Assembly (NCBI RefSeq): GCF_005222675.1
Contig: NZ_STGE01000006.1
Coordinates: 167,883-231,882, forward strand
Origin: Mycolicibacterium sp. CR10
GTDB lineage: Bacteria; Actinomycetota; Actinomycetes; Mycobacteriales; Mycobacteriaceae
Direction of reading: 5' to 3'
Length of the DNA stretch: 64,000 nt
In this document: positions 9,222 to 18,709 of the stretch, piece after piece
How the letters are laid out: each line of letters starts with the position of its first letter
Position numbering within the stretch: position 1 is the first letter of the stretch
Notes under the pieces: generated by a model
Database searches by the model: none
What the model saw: the letters and a program-made list of their open reading frames with translations, nothing else
What the model was told of the DNA's origin: nothing
Translations under genes and position numbers: made by a program

Positions 9222-9833
9222 TCAGCGCGGCGTACGCCACATCTGCCACATCGTGGGGCCGCCGCCGGGGATGGTGAGCTCGCGGGTGACGTCGAAACCG
9301 AACCGCATGTAGTACGGCACGTTCTCCTCCTTGGTGGACTCCAGGTAGGCGGGCGCACCCTCGGCGTCGCATCGATCGAGCCGCGACTGCATCAGCACCT
9401 GACCGAACCCGGAGCCGCGGACATCAGGATCGCTGCCGATCACGGCCAAATACCAGTGCGGCTCCTCAGGGTGGTGCTGCTTCATCACCTCGGACACGGC
9501 CCTCCCGCGGCCCGTATGAAGGCCCATCGCCAGCAGGAAACTCGGCATCATCCGCCACTCCTCGCGCGGCGTCTGCTTCCACCGGCCCGGCGGGTCCCAC
9601 AGTGCGGCGGCGCCCACCTCACCGGCCCTGCTCGCCACCTGCACCGCCTGACCCGACAAAAAGTGGTGGCGCGTCATCGCCCCGAACACCCGCGGCAGTG
9701 CCCGGGCCCGACGCCCGTCATCGGGCAGCATCCACATCATCACCGGGTCATCGAAGAAGGCCCGGCCCAGGACGCGCGCGAGGCTACGCACATCCGATGT
9801 GTGCGCAGTGCGGACGTCGATGCCGGGCTGCAC
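9222..9833 (-). CDS. GNAT-family N-acetyltransferase
   Basis: 203 residues with the GNAT acetyl-CoA-binding core: LAVIGSDPDVRGSGFGQVLM (the R/Q-x-x-G-x-G/A type loop) near residue 140, followed by YLESTKEENVPYYMRFGF. The N-terminus DVRTAHTSDVRSLARVLGRAF is typical of this subgroup. The acceptor substrate is unknown. The start is taken as the GTG at 9833, five bases after the stop of the CBS-domain gene, so the two are probably cotranscribed; the open frame continues much further upstream but through the CBS gene. It meets the PemK-like gene tail-to-tail with no gap. Confidence 0.8.
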   Translation of the reverse strand: MQPGIDVRTAHTSDVRSLARVLGRAFFDDPVMMWMLPDDGRRARALPRVFGAMTRHHFLSGQAVQVASRAGEVGAAALWDPPGRWKQTPREEWRMMPSFLLAMGLHTGRGRAVSEVMKQHHPEEPHWYLAVIGSDPDVRGSGFGQVLMQSRLDRCDAEGAPAYLESTKEENVPYYMRFGFDVTRELTIPGGGPTMWQMWRTPR

Positions 9834-9838
9834 GCCGG

Positions 9839-10267
9839 TCAGCCCTGGTTGATGTAGGCCTGGAGCTGCTGCTGTTCGCGCTCGAGCTCCTCCATACGCG
9901 TCTTGACCACGTCGCCGATGCTGACGATGCCGGTGAGCCGGCCATTGACTACGACCGGCACGTGCCGGACCCGGTTCGTGGTCATCAACGCGCTGAGGCT
10001 GTCCAGGGAGTCGTCGGGCGAACACGTCGCCACCAGGGTGGTCATGATGTCCGACACCGGACGCCGGAGAAGCTCGGCGCCGATCTCGTGCAGGCTGCGC
10101 ACCACGTCGCGCTCGGACACGATGCCCGCCAGCCCTTCCGGCGAGACCACCACCATGGCGCCGATGTTGTGCACCGACAACTCCGTCAACAGCGCGGCGA
10201 CCGAGGTCTCCGGGGTGATCGTCGCTACCGCAGCGCCCTTGCTGCGCAGCACGTCGGATATCCGCAT
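9839..10267 (-). CDS. CBS-domain protein (Rv2406c-like)
   Basis: 142 residues made of two CBS motifs only: VHNIGAMVVVSPEGLAGIVS and NRVRHVPVVVNGRLTGIVSI. Such proteins bind adenosyl nucleotides (AMP, ATP or SAM) and usually act as energy or redox sensors; which ligand this one binds is unknown. The C-terminus is a short Glu/Gln-rich helix (MEELEREQQQLQAYINQG). The ATG at 10267 has GGAGAAGG a few bases upstream. It is the first gene of a probable two-gene transcript with the acetyltransferase and is divergent from the RNase Z-like gene. Confidence 0.85.
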   Translation of the reverse strand: MRISDVLRSKGAAVATITPETSVAALLTELSVHNIGAMVVVSPEGLAGIVSERDVVRSLHEIGAELLRRPVSDIMTTLVATCSPDDSLDSLSALMTTNRVRHVPVVVNGRLTGIVSIGDVVKTRMEELEREQQQLQAYINQG

Positions 10268-10378
10268 GGCCTTCTCCGCCCTCGTGACTGACCTCACACT
10301 CCAGGCTAGGCAATAAGCGCGTGCGGGTTCGGCGTTTTCCGCCGCGCGGCCCCCCGGATTCGGGGTTAGGTGAGACCC

Positions 10379-11239
10379 ATGATCGAAGTCACCCTGCTGG
10401 GGACCGGCAGCCCCATCCCCGACGCGCAGCGCGCGGGACCGTCCACGCTCGTGCGCGCGGGCGGCCAGACCTTCCTCGTGGACTGCGGCCGCGGCGTGCT
10501 GCAGCGTGCCGCCGCGGTCGGGGTGGGTGCCAACAGCCTGACCGCGCTGCTGTTGACCCATCTGCACAGCGACCACATCGCCGACCTGGGCGACGTGCTC
10601 ATCACCCGGTGGATATCGAACTTCAACCCCGAGCTGCCCCCGCTGCCGATCATCGGCCCCCCGGGAACCGCCGAGGTCGTCGAGAACACGCTCAAGGTGT
10701 ACAGCCGCGACATCGGCTATCGCATCGCCCACCATGCCGACCTGACGACGCCGCCGCCGGTCGAGGTGGAGGAGGTGACCGATGGCGTGGTGTGGGGCCG
10801 CGACGGGGTCCAGATCACTGTCGGACCCACCGATCACCGACCCGTTACGCCGACGATCGGGTTCCGCATCGACCACGATGGAGCGTCGGTGGTGCTGGCA
10901 GGTGACTCCGTGCCCTGCCCGGGCCTCGACCAGCTGGCCGCCGGCGCGGGGGCATTGGTACACACCGCGATTCGCAAGGACCTCATCGACTCGATGCCGA
11001 TGCAGCGCATCCGCGACATCTGCGACTATCACTCGTCGGTGGAACAGGCGGCCGAGACCGCGGCCCGCGCCGGTGTGGGCATCCTGATCCTCACCCACTA
11101 CGTGCCCGCGATCCAGCCCGGCCAGGAGGACCAGTGGCGGGCACTGGCCGCGTCGACGTTCCCGCGCCAGATCGAACTGGGCGACGACCTGCACCGCGTG
11201 GAGGTCCACCCGGGCGTGTGCGTCAAGCCAGCCGGGTGA
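10379..11239 (+). CDS. Metallo-beta-lactamase fold hydrolase, RNase Z-like (Rv2407-like)
   Basis: 286 residues. It has the RNase Z/ElaC signature: [20 protein letters not shown] at the N-terminus, the metal-binding motif [12 protein letters not shown] near residue 60, [13 protein letters not shown] (metal Asp) and a C-terminal LILTHYVPA. RNase Z matures tRNA 3' ends; the shorter mycobacterial homologues may also act as arylsulfatase-like hydrolases, so the RNA role is likely but not proved. The start is ATG at 10379; GTG at 10370 is also possible. The 3' end overlaps the convergent transglutaminase gene by 17 bases. Confidence 0.85.
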   Translation: MIEVTLLGTGSPIPDAQRAGPSTLVRAGGQTFLVDCGRGVLQRAAAVGVGANSLTALLLTHLHSDHIADLGDVLITRWISNFNPELPPLPIIGPPGTAEVVENTLKVYSRDIGYRIAHHADLTTPPPVEVEEVTDGVVWGRDGVQITVGPTDHRPVTPTIGFRIDHDGASVVLAGDSVPCPGLDQLAAGAGALVHTAIRKDLIDSMPMQRIRDICDYHSSVEQAAETAARAGVGILILTHYVPAIQPGQEDQWRALAASTFPRQIELGDDLHRVEVHPGVCVKPAG

Positions 11240-12062
11240 TCTCCACGACGACGTCCAGGTCGGTCGATCCCTCGCCGGAGTAAATGCCCTTGAGCGGCGT
11301 GACGTCCGCATAGTCGCGGCCCACGCCGACGCTGATGTACTGCTCGTTGATCTCCTTGTCGTTGGTGGGGTCGTAGTGCCACCACTCCCCCGTCCACGCC
11401 TGGATCCACGCGTGGCTCTGCCCTTCGACGGTGTCGCCCATCCTCGCGTTGCGCTTGGGGTGCAGATAACCCGACACGTACCGCGATGGAATTCCCATGC
11501 CGCGCAACAACATCAACGTCAGATGCGCGAAGTCCTGGCACACTCCCCTGCCCTCGCGCAGCGCGTCCACCCCGGAGGTGTGCACGCCGGTGGTGCCGGG
11601 CACGTACTGCAGTTCCGCCTGCACCCAGCGCGCGGCCTCGATGACGGCCTCGGTGGGGTCGTGATACTTCGCGATGCGCCGCCCCACCCGTTCGATCCGT
11701 TTGCTCGCCGGAACGTAGTGCGTCGGGGCGAGGTACTCGTCGTACTTGTCGATCACCGCCGCACTCTCCAGGTCTTCCCAGCTGACCTTGATCTTCGGCG
11801 TTTCGGGCTTGTCGGTTTCCACCACCGAGGACGCCGTCACCTCGAGCTCGGTGTGCGGGGCGTGCAGATCGAACGCCGTCACGGCGGTGCCCCAGTAGTC
11901 CACATAACGGTATGACCGTGTGGCGGGGATGGTTTCGACCCGGTTGAGGATCACGTTCTGCCGGGAGTCGGAGCGCGGTGTCAGGCGCGCCTCGTTGAAT
12001 GATGCCGTCACCGGGGACTTGTAGGCATAGCCCGTGGCATGGATGACCCGCATGCGCCACAT
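11223..12062 (-). CDS. Transglutaminase-like cysteine peptidase/transferase (Rv2409c-like)
   Basis: 279 residues. The N-terminal beta domain ([24 protein letters not shown]) is typical of bacterial transglutaminase-like proteins. The core shows the Cys-His-Asp triad: [20 protein letters not shown] (Cys about residue 168), [11 protein letters not shown] (His) and WWHYDPTN (Asp). Such enzymes hydrolyse or transfer amide bonds. It is the last gene of a three-gene operon: its ATG shares a base with the stop of the alpha-E gene (TGATG). In predicted amidoligase clusters this enzyme is expected to cleave or process a product of the ATP-grasp partner; the substrate is unknown. Confidence 0.85.
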   Translation of the reverse strand: MWRMRVIHATGYAYKSPVTASFNEARLTPRSDSRQNVILNRVETIPATRSYRYVDYWGTAVTAFDLHAPHTELEVTASSVVETDKPETPKIKVSWEDLESAAVIDKYDEYLAPTHYVPASKRIERVGRRIAKYHDPTEAVIEAARWVQAELQYVPGTTGVHTSGVDALREGRGVCQDFAHLTLMLLRGMGIPSRYVSGYLHPKRNARMGDTVEGQSHAWIQAWTGEWWHYDPTNDKEINEQYISVGVGRDYADVTPLKGIYSGEGSTDLDVVVEITRLA

Positions 12063-13039
12063 CAGACCTCTCCTTCCTCGATCACCAGCGAGCCGTTGCG
12101 CCCGGCGTCCGTCCATGCCACCCACGGAGCGGAGTGGAAGTATTCCAGCGCCAACGCTTCTCCGACGTCCGCACACATTTCCTGAAGACCGGCGAGGCGC
12201 GTCTCCAACGACTCCAGCAGCACCCCCGGCTGCAGGAACTCCAACTCGCTGCGCGCTTGGCCGAGCAGGCGCTGCGCCTCGGCGTTGGCGCCCACCCGGG
12301 TGAGCCGGCGCTTGTGCAGTTCGTCGAGGCTGTGTTCGGCCAACCTCAGTGAGTACATCACCGAGCGCGGGAAGAGCCTGTCCAACAACATGAACTCGAC
12401 GACGCGCACGGCGTCGAGCACGCCTCGATACGTGCGCAGGTAGGTGTCGTGCGCACCCGCGGAGCGCAGCACCGTCACCCACGCCGGCGAGGATGCGCTG
12501 TCACCGACGCGCGACAGCAGCAGCCGCACCGTCATGTCGACGCGTTCGATCGCGCGGCCCAACACCATGAAGCGGTAGCCGTCGTCCCGCGAGAGGGTGG
12601 AGTCGGCCAGGCCGGCGAACATCGCCGCGCGACCTTCCACGAACGACAGGAACTCGTGGGGCCCAAGGCGTTTGGCGGCACGTTCTCGCTCGGGCAGCGC
12701 GTTGTACGTGGTGTTCAGGCACTCCCAGATCTCGGTCGAGGTGACTTCGCGTGCGCCGCGGGCGTTTTCGCGGGCAGCCGAGATCGCGTCCACGATCGAA
12801 CACCCGCCGTCGGTGTCCCGACTGAACGCCACCAGGTCGGTCAGCGACCACAGGTCCAGCGCGGTCTCCGGCGGCTCGATGCCCAGCACCCTCAGCAGGG
12901 TTCGCGACGCGTGGTCCGGGTCGACGCTGGAATCCTCCAGGAGTTGATGCACGGTGACGTCGAGGATGCGGGCGGTGTCATCGGCCCGCTCGACGTACCG
13001 GCCGATCCAGTACAGCGATTCCGCGTTGCGCGCCAACAT
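12062..13039 (-). CDS. Alpha-E domain protein (Rv2410c-like)
   Basis: 325 residues, almost entirely alpha-helical, with the alpha-E family opening MLARNAESLYWIGRYVERADDTAR and internal helices such as FVEGRAAMFAGLADSTLSRD and DMTVRLLLSRVGDS. This family almost always sits next to a circularly permuted ATP-grasp protein and a transglutaminase, as here, and no independent activity is established. Its ATG overlaps the stop of the ATP-grasp gene (TGATG) and its stop overlaps the next start the same way, so the three are translationally coupled. Probably a scaffold or substrate-binding partner of the ligase. Confidence 0.85.
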   Translation of the reverse strand: MLARNAESLYWIGRYVERADDTARILDVTVHQLLEDSSVDPDHASRTLLRVLGIEPPETALDLWSLTDLVAFSRDTDGGCSIVDAISAARENARGAREVTSTEIWECLNTTYNALPERERAAKRLGPHEFLSFVEGRAAMFAGLADSTLSRDDGYRFMVLGRAIERVDMTVRLLLSRVGDSASSPAWVTVLRSAGAHDTYLRTYRGVLDAVRVVEFMLLDRLFPRSVMYSLRLAEHSLDELHKRRLTRVGANAEAQRLLGQARSELEFLQPGVLLESLETRLAGLQEMCADVGEALALEYFHSAPWVAWTDAGRNGSLVIEEGEV

Positions 13040-14733
13040 CAGACCACCACCTGCGCTTGTTGCTGTTGCTGCTGCTGCTGCTGCTGTTGCTCTTCCTGGC
13101 GGTTGGCCTGCGACTGTTGCTGCTGCTGGGACGACGAGCCGTCACCGTTCTTCTCCGCCTTGCTGTTCTTGGCGGCCTTCGGAAGCGCGCGCACGACCTC
13201 CGCGGCAGCCAACTCACGGTCGGCGACCGACGCCCGCGACGCGAGCACCCAGGTGTCCTTGGATCCACCACCCTGGCTGGAATTCACCACCAGTGAGCCC
13301 TCAGGCAGCGCCACCCGGGTCAGCCCGCCGGGCAGAACCCAGACGTCGTCTCCGTCATTAACCGCGAAGGGTCGAAGATCCACATGGCGGGGCGACAATT
13401 CGTCGCCGATCTGGGTGGGCACGGTCGACAACTGCACCACCGGCTGCGCGATCCAGCCGCGAGGGTCGGCGTTGATCTTTCTGGTGATCGTGGCCAACTC
13501 CTTCGGCGACGCGTTGGGGCCGAACACGATGCCGTAGCCGCCGGAGCCCTCGACCGGTTTGATGACCAACTCGTCGACGCGATCCAGCACCTCCTCGCGC
13601 TCGTCGTCGAGCCAGCAGCGGTAGGTGTCGACGTTGGCCAGCAGCGGCTTCTCGCCCAGGTAGTACTCGATGATCGTCGGCACGTAGGTGTAGACCAGCT
13701 TGTCGTCGCCGACGCCGTTACCCACGGCGCTGGAGATGACGACGTTGCCCGCGCGGGCGGCATTCAGGATTCCGGCCACCCCGAGAACCGAGTCCGGCTT
13801 GAACTGCATCGGGTCGAGGAAGTCGTCATCGATGCGCCGGTAGACGACGTCGACCTGTCGCTCGCCCTCCGTGGTGCGCATGTAGACGGTGTTGTCGCGG
13901 CAGAACAGGTCGCGGCCTTCGACGAGTTCCACGCCCATCTGACGGGCCAGCAGCGAGTGCTCGAAGTAGGCGGAGTTGTAGACGCCCGGGGTGAGGACGA
14001 CCACCGTCGGGTCGGCGACGTTGTTGGCCGCGGCATTGCGCAGGGCCCGCAACAGGTGCGACGAGTAATCGCCCACCGCGCGCACCCGGTGGGTCGCGAA
14101 CAGGTTCGGAAACACCCTGGCCATCGTGCGGCGGTTCTCCATGACGTAGGAGACGCCCGACGGTGAGCGGAGGTTGTCCTCGAGGACGCGGAAGTTCCCC
14201 TGCCCGTCGCGCACCAGGTCGATGCCCGCGACGTGGATCCGCACACCGTTGGGCGGCGCGATCCCGACGGCCTCCCGGTGGAAGTGCTCGCAGGACGTGA
14301 CCAGGCGGCGCGGAATGACACCGTCGCGAAGAATCTCCTGCTCGCCGTAGATGTCGTCGAGGTACATCTCCAGCGCCTTCACCCGCTGGCGGATGCCCCG
14401 CTCCAGTCGGGTCCACTCCGCCGCCGAGATCACCCGCGGCACGAGGTCAAGCGGGAACGGCCGCTCCTGCCCGGACAGCGAGAACGTGATGCCCTGGTCG
14501 ATGAACGCCCGACCCAGGGCCTCGGAGCGCGCTTCCAGCTCGGAGACGTCCGAGGGGGCGAGTTCGGTGTGAATGCCCTTGTAGGGGCCGCGCACGTTGC
14601 CCTGAGCGTCGAACATCTCGTCGAACGCCTTGGCGTAAGAGCCGAGGGTGTTGTAACCACCGAAGACCCCGTCGTGCCGCTTTCTTACCTGCTTGGCGCT
14701 GCTGCGTGAGGTCCGTGCGGTCTCGGTGGCCAA
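13039..14733 (-). CDS. Circularly permuted ATP-grasp protein with poly-Gln tail (Rv2411c-like)
   Basis: 564 residues. The catalytic body (about 1-510) carries features of the circularly permuted type 2 ATP-grasp family: GVRIHVAGIDLVRDGQG, FRVLEDNLRSPSGVSYV, ELVIKPVEGSGGYGIVFG and HVDLRPFAV. It is predicted to form an amide bond between a carboxylate and an amine using ATP. The C-terminus (about 533-564) is low complexity: five Gln at 536-540 and eleven at 549-559, encoded by mixed CAG/CAA codons. The start is TTG at 14733, supported by AGGAG and GGAGA before it. First gene of the ATP-grasp, alpha-E, transglutaminase operon. Substrate unknown. Confidence 0.85.
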   Translation of the reverse strand: MATETARTSRSSAKQVRKRHDGVFGGYNTLGSYAKAFDEMFDAQGNVRGPYKGIHTELAPSDVSELEARSEALGRAFIDQGITFSLSGQERPFPLDLVPRVISAAEWTRLERGIRQRVKALEMYLDDIYGEQEILRDGVIPRRLVTSCEHFHREAVGIAPPNGVRIHVAGIDLVRDGQGNFRVLEDNLRSPSGVSYVMENRRTMARVFPNLFATHRVRAVGDYSSHLLRALRNAAANNVADPTVVVLTPGVYNSAYFEHSLLARQMGVELVEGRDLFCRDNTVYMRTTEGERQVDVVYRRIDDDFLDPMQFKPDSVLGVAGILNAARAGNVVISSAVGNGVGDDKLVYTYVPTIIEYYLGEKPLLANVDTYRCWLDDEREEVLDRVDELVIKPVEGSGGYGIVFGPNASPKELATITRKINADPRGWIAQPVVQLSTVPTQIGDELSPRHVDLRPFAVNDGDDVWVLPGGLTRVALPEGSLVVNSSQGGGSKDTWVLASRASVADRELAAAEVVRALPKAAKNSKAEKNGDGSSSQQQQQSQANRQEEQQQQQQQQQQQAQVVV

Positions 14734-14868
14734 GATTTCTCCTGCTCCTCGCGTCAGCGGTGTGGTGCTGTTCTGGTGTTGTCACGTGCCCGTGTACCCG
14801 CAATTCGCGCGCACACGAATGCCATGCTGCAACATTTCTGCCGTTTCGGCAGGCCAGTGGGTCTCGCT

Positions 14869-14898
14869 TTGGGACATTTCTGGGCTCGCTGGTACCCT
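14869..14898 (+). promoter_or_regulatory. rpsT promoter (-35 TTGGGA, -10 TACCCT)
   Basis: TTGGGA at 14869-14874 and TACCCT at 14893-14898 are 18 bases apart and point at rpsT. This would give an mRNA leader of roughly 70 bases. It lies in the divergent gap between the ATP-grasp operon and rpsT. Confidence 0.5.
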
Positions 14899-14972
14899 GA
14901 GTAGTCGCTGCCCACACCAGGGCGCCCACAGACTCAAGTAACCCCAGACGAGATTTACGAAGGAATACACGC

Positions 14973-15233
14973 GTGGCCAACATCAAGTCGCAGCAGAAGC
15001 GAATCCTCACCAACGAGCGTCGCAGGCTGCGCAACAAGTCGGTGAAGTCGTCGCTGCACACGGCGGTCCGTGGATTCCGCGCGGCCATCGAGGCCGGCGA
15101 CAAGGAGAAGGCCGGCGAGCTTCTGGCCGCGACCAACCGCAAGCTGGACAAGGCGGCCACCAAGGGCGTCATTCACAAGAATCAGGCCGCCAACCGCAAG
15201 TCCGCTCTCACGCAGGCCTTCAACAAGATCTGA
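14973..15233 (+). CDS. rpsT: 30S ribosomal protein S20
   Basis: 86-residue basic protein that binds 16S rRNA early in 30S assembly. The whole sequence matches S20: [20 protein letters not shown], then helical segments ending [11 protein letters not shown]. The start is GTG at 14973, with AAGGA upstream. It is monocistronic and convergent with holA; a stem-loop lies in the 17-base gap. Confidence 0.97.
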   Translation: MANIKSQQKRILTNERRRLRNKSVKSSLHTAVRGFRAAIEAGDKEKAGELLAATNRKLDKAATKGVIHKNQAANRKSALTQAFNKI

Positions 15234-15239
15234 GCCGCG

Positions 15240-15266
15240 GCTCGTTCTGTTCAGTCCTGAACGAGC
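15240..15266. terminator. Stem-loop between convergent rpsT and holA
   Basis: An 8-base perfect inverted repeat (GCTCGTTC at 15240-15247, GAACGAGC at 15259-15266) with an 11-base loop. It sits across the two gene ends and covers the holA stop. There is no U-tract, so it is a candidate mycobacterial-type bidirectional terminator. Confidence 0.4.
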
Positions 15267-16213
15267 TCCGCGACCTTGCGGACCGCGGTCTCGAGCGCAT
15301 AGTTCGGATCTGCGGCTGCACCCTTGACGTCGGCGTTGAGCGTGGCGACCAGCCGCATCGCCTCAGCGACCGAATCCTTCGACCACCGGCGCGCCTGCTT
15401 CTGCGCCTTCTGCACCCGCCACGGCGGCATGCCCAGTTCACCGGCCAGCCGGTAGGGATCTCCGGACAGCGGACCCACCCGGGCAATCGTGTGTACGGCT
15501 TCGGCCAGCGCGTCGGCCAGCACCACGTGAGGTTCGCCGGCCATCATCGCCCAGCGCAGCGACTCGGCGGCCCCCGCCACATCACCGACGACCGCCTTGT
15601 CGGCGATGTCGAATCCCTTCACCTCCGCCTTGCCGGAGTGATAGCGGCGCACTGCCGCCGCAGTGAGATCTCCGCCGGTGTCGGCGACCAACTGTGAACA
15701 CGCCGAGGCCAGCTCTCGTAGGTCGGAGCCGACGGCGTCGAGTACCGCGGTGACCGTGTCGTCACCCACCTTCACTCGCAGCGCACGGAACTCCCGGCGG
15801 ACGAAGTCGGCCCGCTCGGACGCTTTGGTGACGCGCGCGCACGGGTGCACCTGCGCGCCGAGTTTCTTGAGCTGGTCGGCAAGGGACTTGGCCCGGCCGC
15901 CACCGGAATGCGCCACCACCAACATCGTGCCCGGGGGCAGGTCGGCGGCGGCGGTCTCGATGATCCCGACGGCATCCTTACCGGCTTCGGCCGCGGCTTC
16001 GAGCACGACGACACGCTCGTCGGCGAACAGCGACGGGCTGAGTAGTTCGGCCAGCTCACTCGTGCTGACCTCACCCGCGCGGAGCCGATCCACAGGGACG
16101 TCGTCGTTGCCGGCTGAGGCGCGGGCATCCCGCAGCACCCCCGCGACGGCGCGCTCCACCAGTAGCTCCTCGTCACCCAGGATCAGGTGCAGGCCGTTTC
16201 CCTCTTGGCTCAC
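15251..16213 (-). CDS. holA: DNA polymerase III subunit delta
   Basis: 320 residues. HolA opens the sliding clamp as part of the clamp-loader complex. The N-terminus [20 protein letters not shown] and the C-terminal collar segment ([23 protein letters not shown]) are those of the mycobacterial delta subunit. The start is GTG at 16213, overlapping the comEC stop by four bases (GTGA), so it is translated from the comEA-comEC-holA transcript. Sequence and position both fit Rv2413c. Confidence 0.92.
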   Translation of the reverse strand: MSQEGNGLHLILGDEELLVERAVAGVLRDARASAGNDDVPVDRLRAGEVSTSELAELLSPSLFADERVVVLEAAAEAGKDAVGIIETAAADLPPGTMLVVAHSGGGRAKSLADQLKKLGAQVHPCARVTKASERADFVRREFRALRVKVGDDTVTAVLDAVGSDLRELASACSQLVADTGGDLTAAAVRRYHSGKAEVKGFDIADKAVVGDVAGAAESLRWAMMAGEPHVVLADALAEAVHTIARVGPLSGDPYRLAGELGMPPWRVQKAQKQARRWSKDSVAEAMRLVATLNADVKGAAADPNYALETAVRKVAELVQD

Positions 16214-17757
16214 CGCACGATCGTGTCATGCCGGGACGACAGACCCTGACCCCGTCCGCGGTCGCGATCGCGATCGCGGTTGCACAGCCATTGCCACGCC
16301 GCGGCGATTCCGAGCGCGGCCGCCGCAACCGTTAGGACGCCGCCCACGCCCGACGGCACTGGCACCGAGGCCCCGGGCACGTCGGCGGCCCAGCGCGCCA
16401 CGGTCAGCAGCCACCACACCTCCGGTCCGGTGAACCGGATCAGCATCTCGGCGCCGGCGGGCCAGAGCGGGCACAGCGCGGCGGCCGCGGTGCCGCAGAC
16501 CGTGATCGGTGCGATCACGGGCGCCACCACGAGGTTCGCGGCGACCGCCACCAGGCTCACCGACCCAGAGATGCCGGCCACCAGTGGCGCGGTGACCAAC
16601 TGCGCGGCGAGCGCGATGCTCACCGCATGGGCGAGCGGACGCGGCCAGCCGCGCGCGGTGAGACGCCGCGACCACGCCGGGGCGATGAGGACCAGGGCTG
16701 CAGTCGCGGACACCGACAGCGCGAAGCCGACGTCGACGGCGAGCTCGGGTGCACCGATCAAGAGGATGATGACCGTCGCCGACAAGGCGGGAATCGCCTG
16801 CCTCCGACGATGTGACAGCAGTGCCAGCAGCGCGATCGCGCCCATCACCGCTGCCCGTAACACACTGGCCGACGGCTGCACCACCACAACGAATCCCAAC
16901 AGCGTGACCCCTGCCAACCCGACCGCTGCCCGAGGCCCGATCAGCGCCGCGCTCAACAGCACCGCCCCACAGACGATGGTCACGTTCGCCCCGGAAACCG
17001 CGGTCAGATGTGCCAGGCCCGATGTGCGAAAGTCGTTGGTGGTCTGAGTCGTAACGGTCGACGTGTCACCGAGCACGAGGGCAGGAAGCATGGCCGCCTG
17101 GTCGGCGGGAAGCACCAGCCGGGAGGACTGCGCGAAACGGTCGCGGATGTGGTGGGCCGCCTGGTGAATCGGGGCGGCGTCGCCGAACGTGGGCTTCCCC
17201 GTGGCCGCCAGCACCGCGACGCTGAGGTCCCGGCGCTTCGGCGTTCTCACCTGCGCGCGGAACCCGGCGGGCTGCCCCGCCATGAGCTGCGAGTAGTCGC
17301 TACCAGAAGCGAAAACCAATACCGCCCCTGAGGATTGGGCTCCGTCGAGCTTCAGCAGCGTGCCGCGGAACATCAGCCGGCCGCCCTCGAGGCTGCGCGG
17401 CGACTCGGTCGGGGCGACAACCACGGAGGTGCGCTCGCCGATATAGCCGGACACAGGATGCTGACGCAGCTCATCGACGCGCAGGACCACCGCGACGGCG
17501 AAACCGCCGCCCACCACCAGCACCGCGGCCACCCCGGTGGCCACGACCCGGTGTTGCGCGGTTCGACGCCCGACATGGCCACCCCACCACCCGGCAGCTG
17601 CAGTGGCCGCCGCGGCGATCGCGACCGCGGCCAACGCCCCGGGTAGCGCCCAGAGGATGCCGGCGGCCGTGACCGCCCAGCTGGTCAGCGCCGCCGGAAC
17701 GAGCCGCAGGTCTATTGCCACGCCATCGGGCGATCTCGTGGGCGCCACCCCCGTCAC
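16210..17757 (-). CDS. comEC: ComEC/Rec2-family membrane channel protein
   Basis: 515 residues, polytopic. It has an N-terminal DUF4131-like part with several transmembrane segments, then the competence domain with [33 protein letters not shown] (the signature lies around residues 225-258) and further membrane spans. The C-terminal metallo-beta-lactamase domain found in full-length ComEC is absent; the protein ends with a basic [13 protein letters not shown] stretch. In competent bacteria ComEC carries single-stranded DNA across the membrane; in mycobacteria its role is not established. The GTG start overlaps the comEA stop by four bases. Confidence 0.88.
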   Translation of the reverse strand: MTGVAPTRSPDGVAIDLRLVPAALTSWAVTAAGILWALPGALAAVAIAAAATAAAGWWGGHVGRRTAQHRVVATGVAAVLVVGGGFAVAVVLRVDELRQHPVSGYIGERTSVVVAPTESPRSLEGGRLMFRGTLLKLDGAQSSGAVLVFASGSDYSQLMAGQPAGFRAQVRTPKRRDLSVAVLAATGKPTFGDAAPIHQAAHHIRDRFAQSSRLVLPADQAAMLPALVLGDTSTVTTQTTNDFRTSGLAHLTAVSGANVTIVCGAVLLSAALIGPRAAVGLAGVTLLGFVVVVQPSASVLRAAVMGAIALLALLSHRRRQAIPALSATVIILLIGAPELAVDVGFALSVSATAALVLIAPAWSRRLTARGWPRPLAHAVSIALAAQLVTAPLVAGISGSVSLVAVAANLVVAPVIAPITVCGTAAAALCPLWPAGAEMLIRFTGPEVWWLLTVARWAADVPGASVPVPSGVGGVLTVAAAALGIAAAWQWLCNRDRDRDRGRGQGLSSRHDTIVR

Positions 17758-18596
17758 ACGCGGACATGATTGCGCAGCTTGTCCAACCGCACCGGTCCAA
17801 TACCGTCGACCTCACCGAGTTGGTCGACGCTGCCGAACCGGCCGTTGGCATCGCGCCACGAGATGATCGCCGCAGCGGTTACCGGCCCCACCCCGGGCAA
17901 TGCGTCGAGCTCCTCGACGGAAGCACTGTTCAGATCAACCAAATTGCCTCCACTCGAGGGGTTTTCAGCTGTCGATGGGCTGTCGGGCGAGGGGGCCGGG
18001 TCCGATACGATCGCGCTGCCCATCTCGACCGGCCGGCCCGGCGACGCCTCGATACCGACCACGATCTGCTCGCCGTCGGTGACCCGTCTGGCCATGTTCA
18101 GGCCCAACACGTCAGCACCGTCGAGCGGCCCGCCGGCAGCGTCCAGCGCGTCGGCGACCCGGGCGCCAGTGGCAAGGGTCACCAGACCGGGAGCGTGTAC
18201 CAGACCGACGACGCTGACGACCACCGGCGCCGCCGGACCCGGCGCCTGCGAGCCCGCCGTCGGCGCGGTCGACGAAACCATCTCTACGGGCGGCAATTTG
18301 GCCGAGACCACGGCCGGGGGCCGATCACGGATCAGGCTCAGCACCGTCACCAGGACGGCGATGGCGCCGATGACGCCGAGAGCGACGACGCCGGCACGGC
18401 CCGGGTCCGCCCTGATCGTCGAGATCCAGCCGGCCGGGCCCGTCGACGTCGATTCCGGCAGCCACCGGGACAACGACGTGTCCGGTTGTTCGTCGGTGTC
18501 CTCGGTGTCCGTGGCGTCCATGGAGTCACCGTGCCTGTCCGCACCCAGGCGTCGGCGCAGCCGTTCGGCGGGCGGTTCCATTGAGGTGCGTGACAT
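17754..18596 (-). CDS. comEA: ComEA-family DNA-binding protein
   Basis: 280 residues: a cytoplasmic acidic N-terminus, one transmembrane span (about residues 68-88), a SLBB-like domain (VVVSVVGLVHAPGLVTLATG) and a C-terminal helix-hairpin-helix pair ([35 protein letters not shown]) that binds DNA without sequence specificity. This is the usual ComEA layout. First gene of comEA-comEC-holA, with 4-base overlaps at both junctions. Confidence 0.9.
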   Translation of the reverse strand: MSRTSMEPPAERLRRRLGADRHGDSMDATDTEDTDEQPDTSLSRWLPESTSTGPAGWISTIRADPGRAGVVALGVIGAIAVLVTVLSLIRDRPPAVVSAKLPPVEMVSSTAPTAGSQAPGPAAPVVVSVVGLVHAPGLVTLATGARVADALDAAGGPLDGADVLGLNMARRVTDGEQIVVGIEASPGRPVEMGSAIVSDPAPSPDSPSTAENPSSGGNLVDLNSASVEELDALPGVGPVTAAAIISWRDANGRFGSVDQLGEVDGIGPVRLDKLRNHVRV

Positions 18597-18709
18597 GCGC
18601 CGACCGTATGCGCGGCGGCCGACGCCAGCAGGTCAGGCCGCTGCGCACGGGCCCAGCCTGGGGATGAACGCCGCATTGGGGATGACGGTGGCTACCATGA
18701 CTCTTTGAT

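Noticed and set aside
13057..13296. Plus-strand poly-Leu ORF over the CAG/CTG run
   Set aside because: Complement of the poly-Gln tail of the ATP-grasp protein; no other support.
16210..18596. Complete natural-competence system
   Set aside because: Only comEA and a short ComEC without its nuclease-like domain are present; no pilus or uptake genes in view, and these genes are ordinary mycobacterial backbone.
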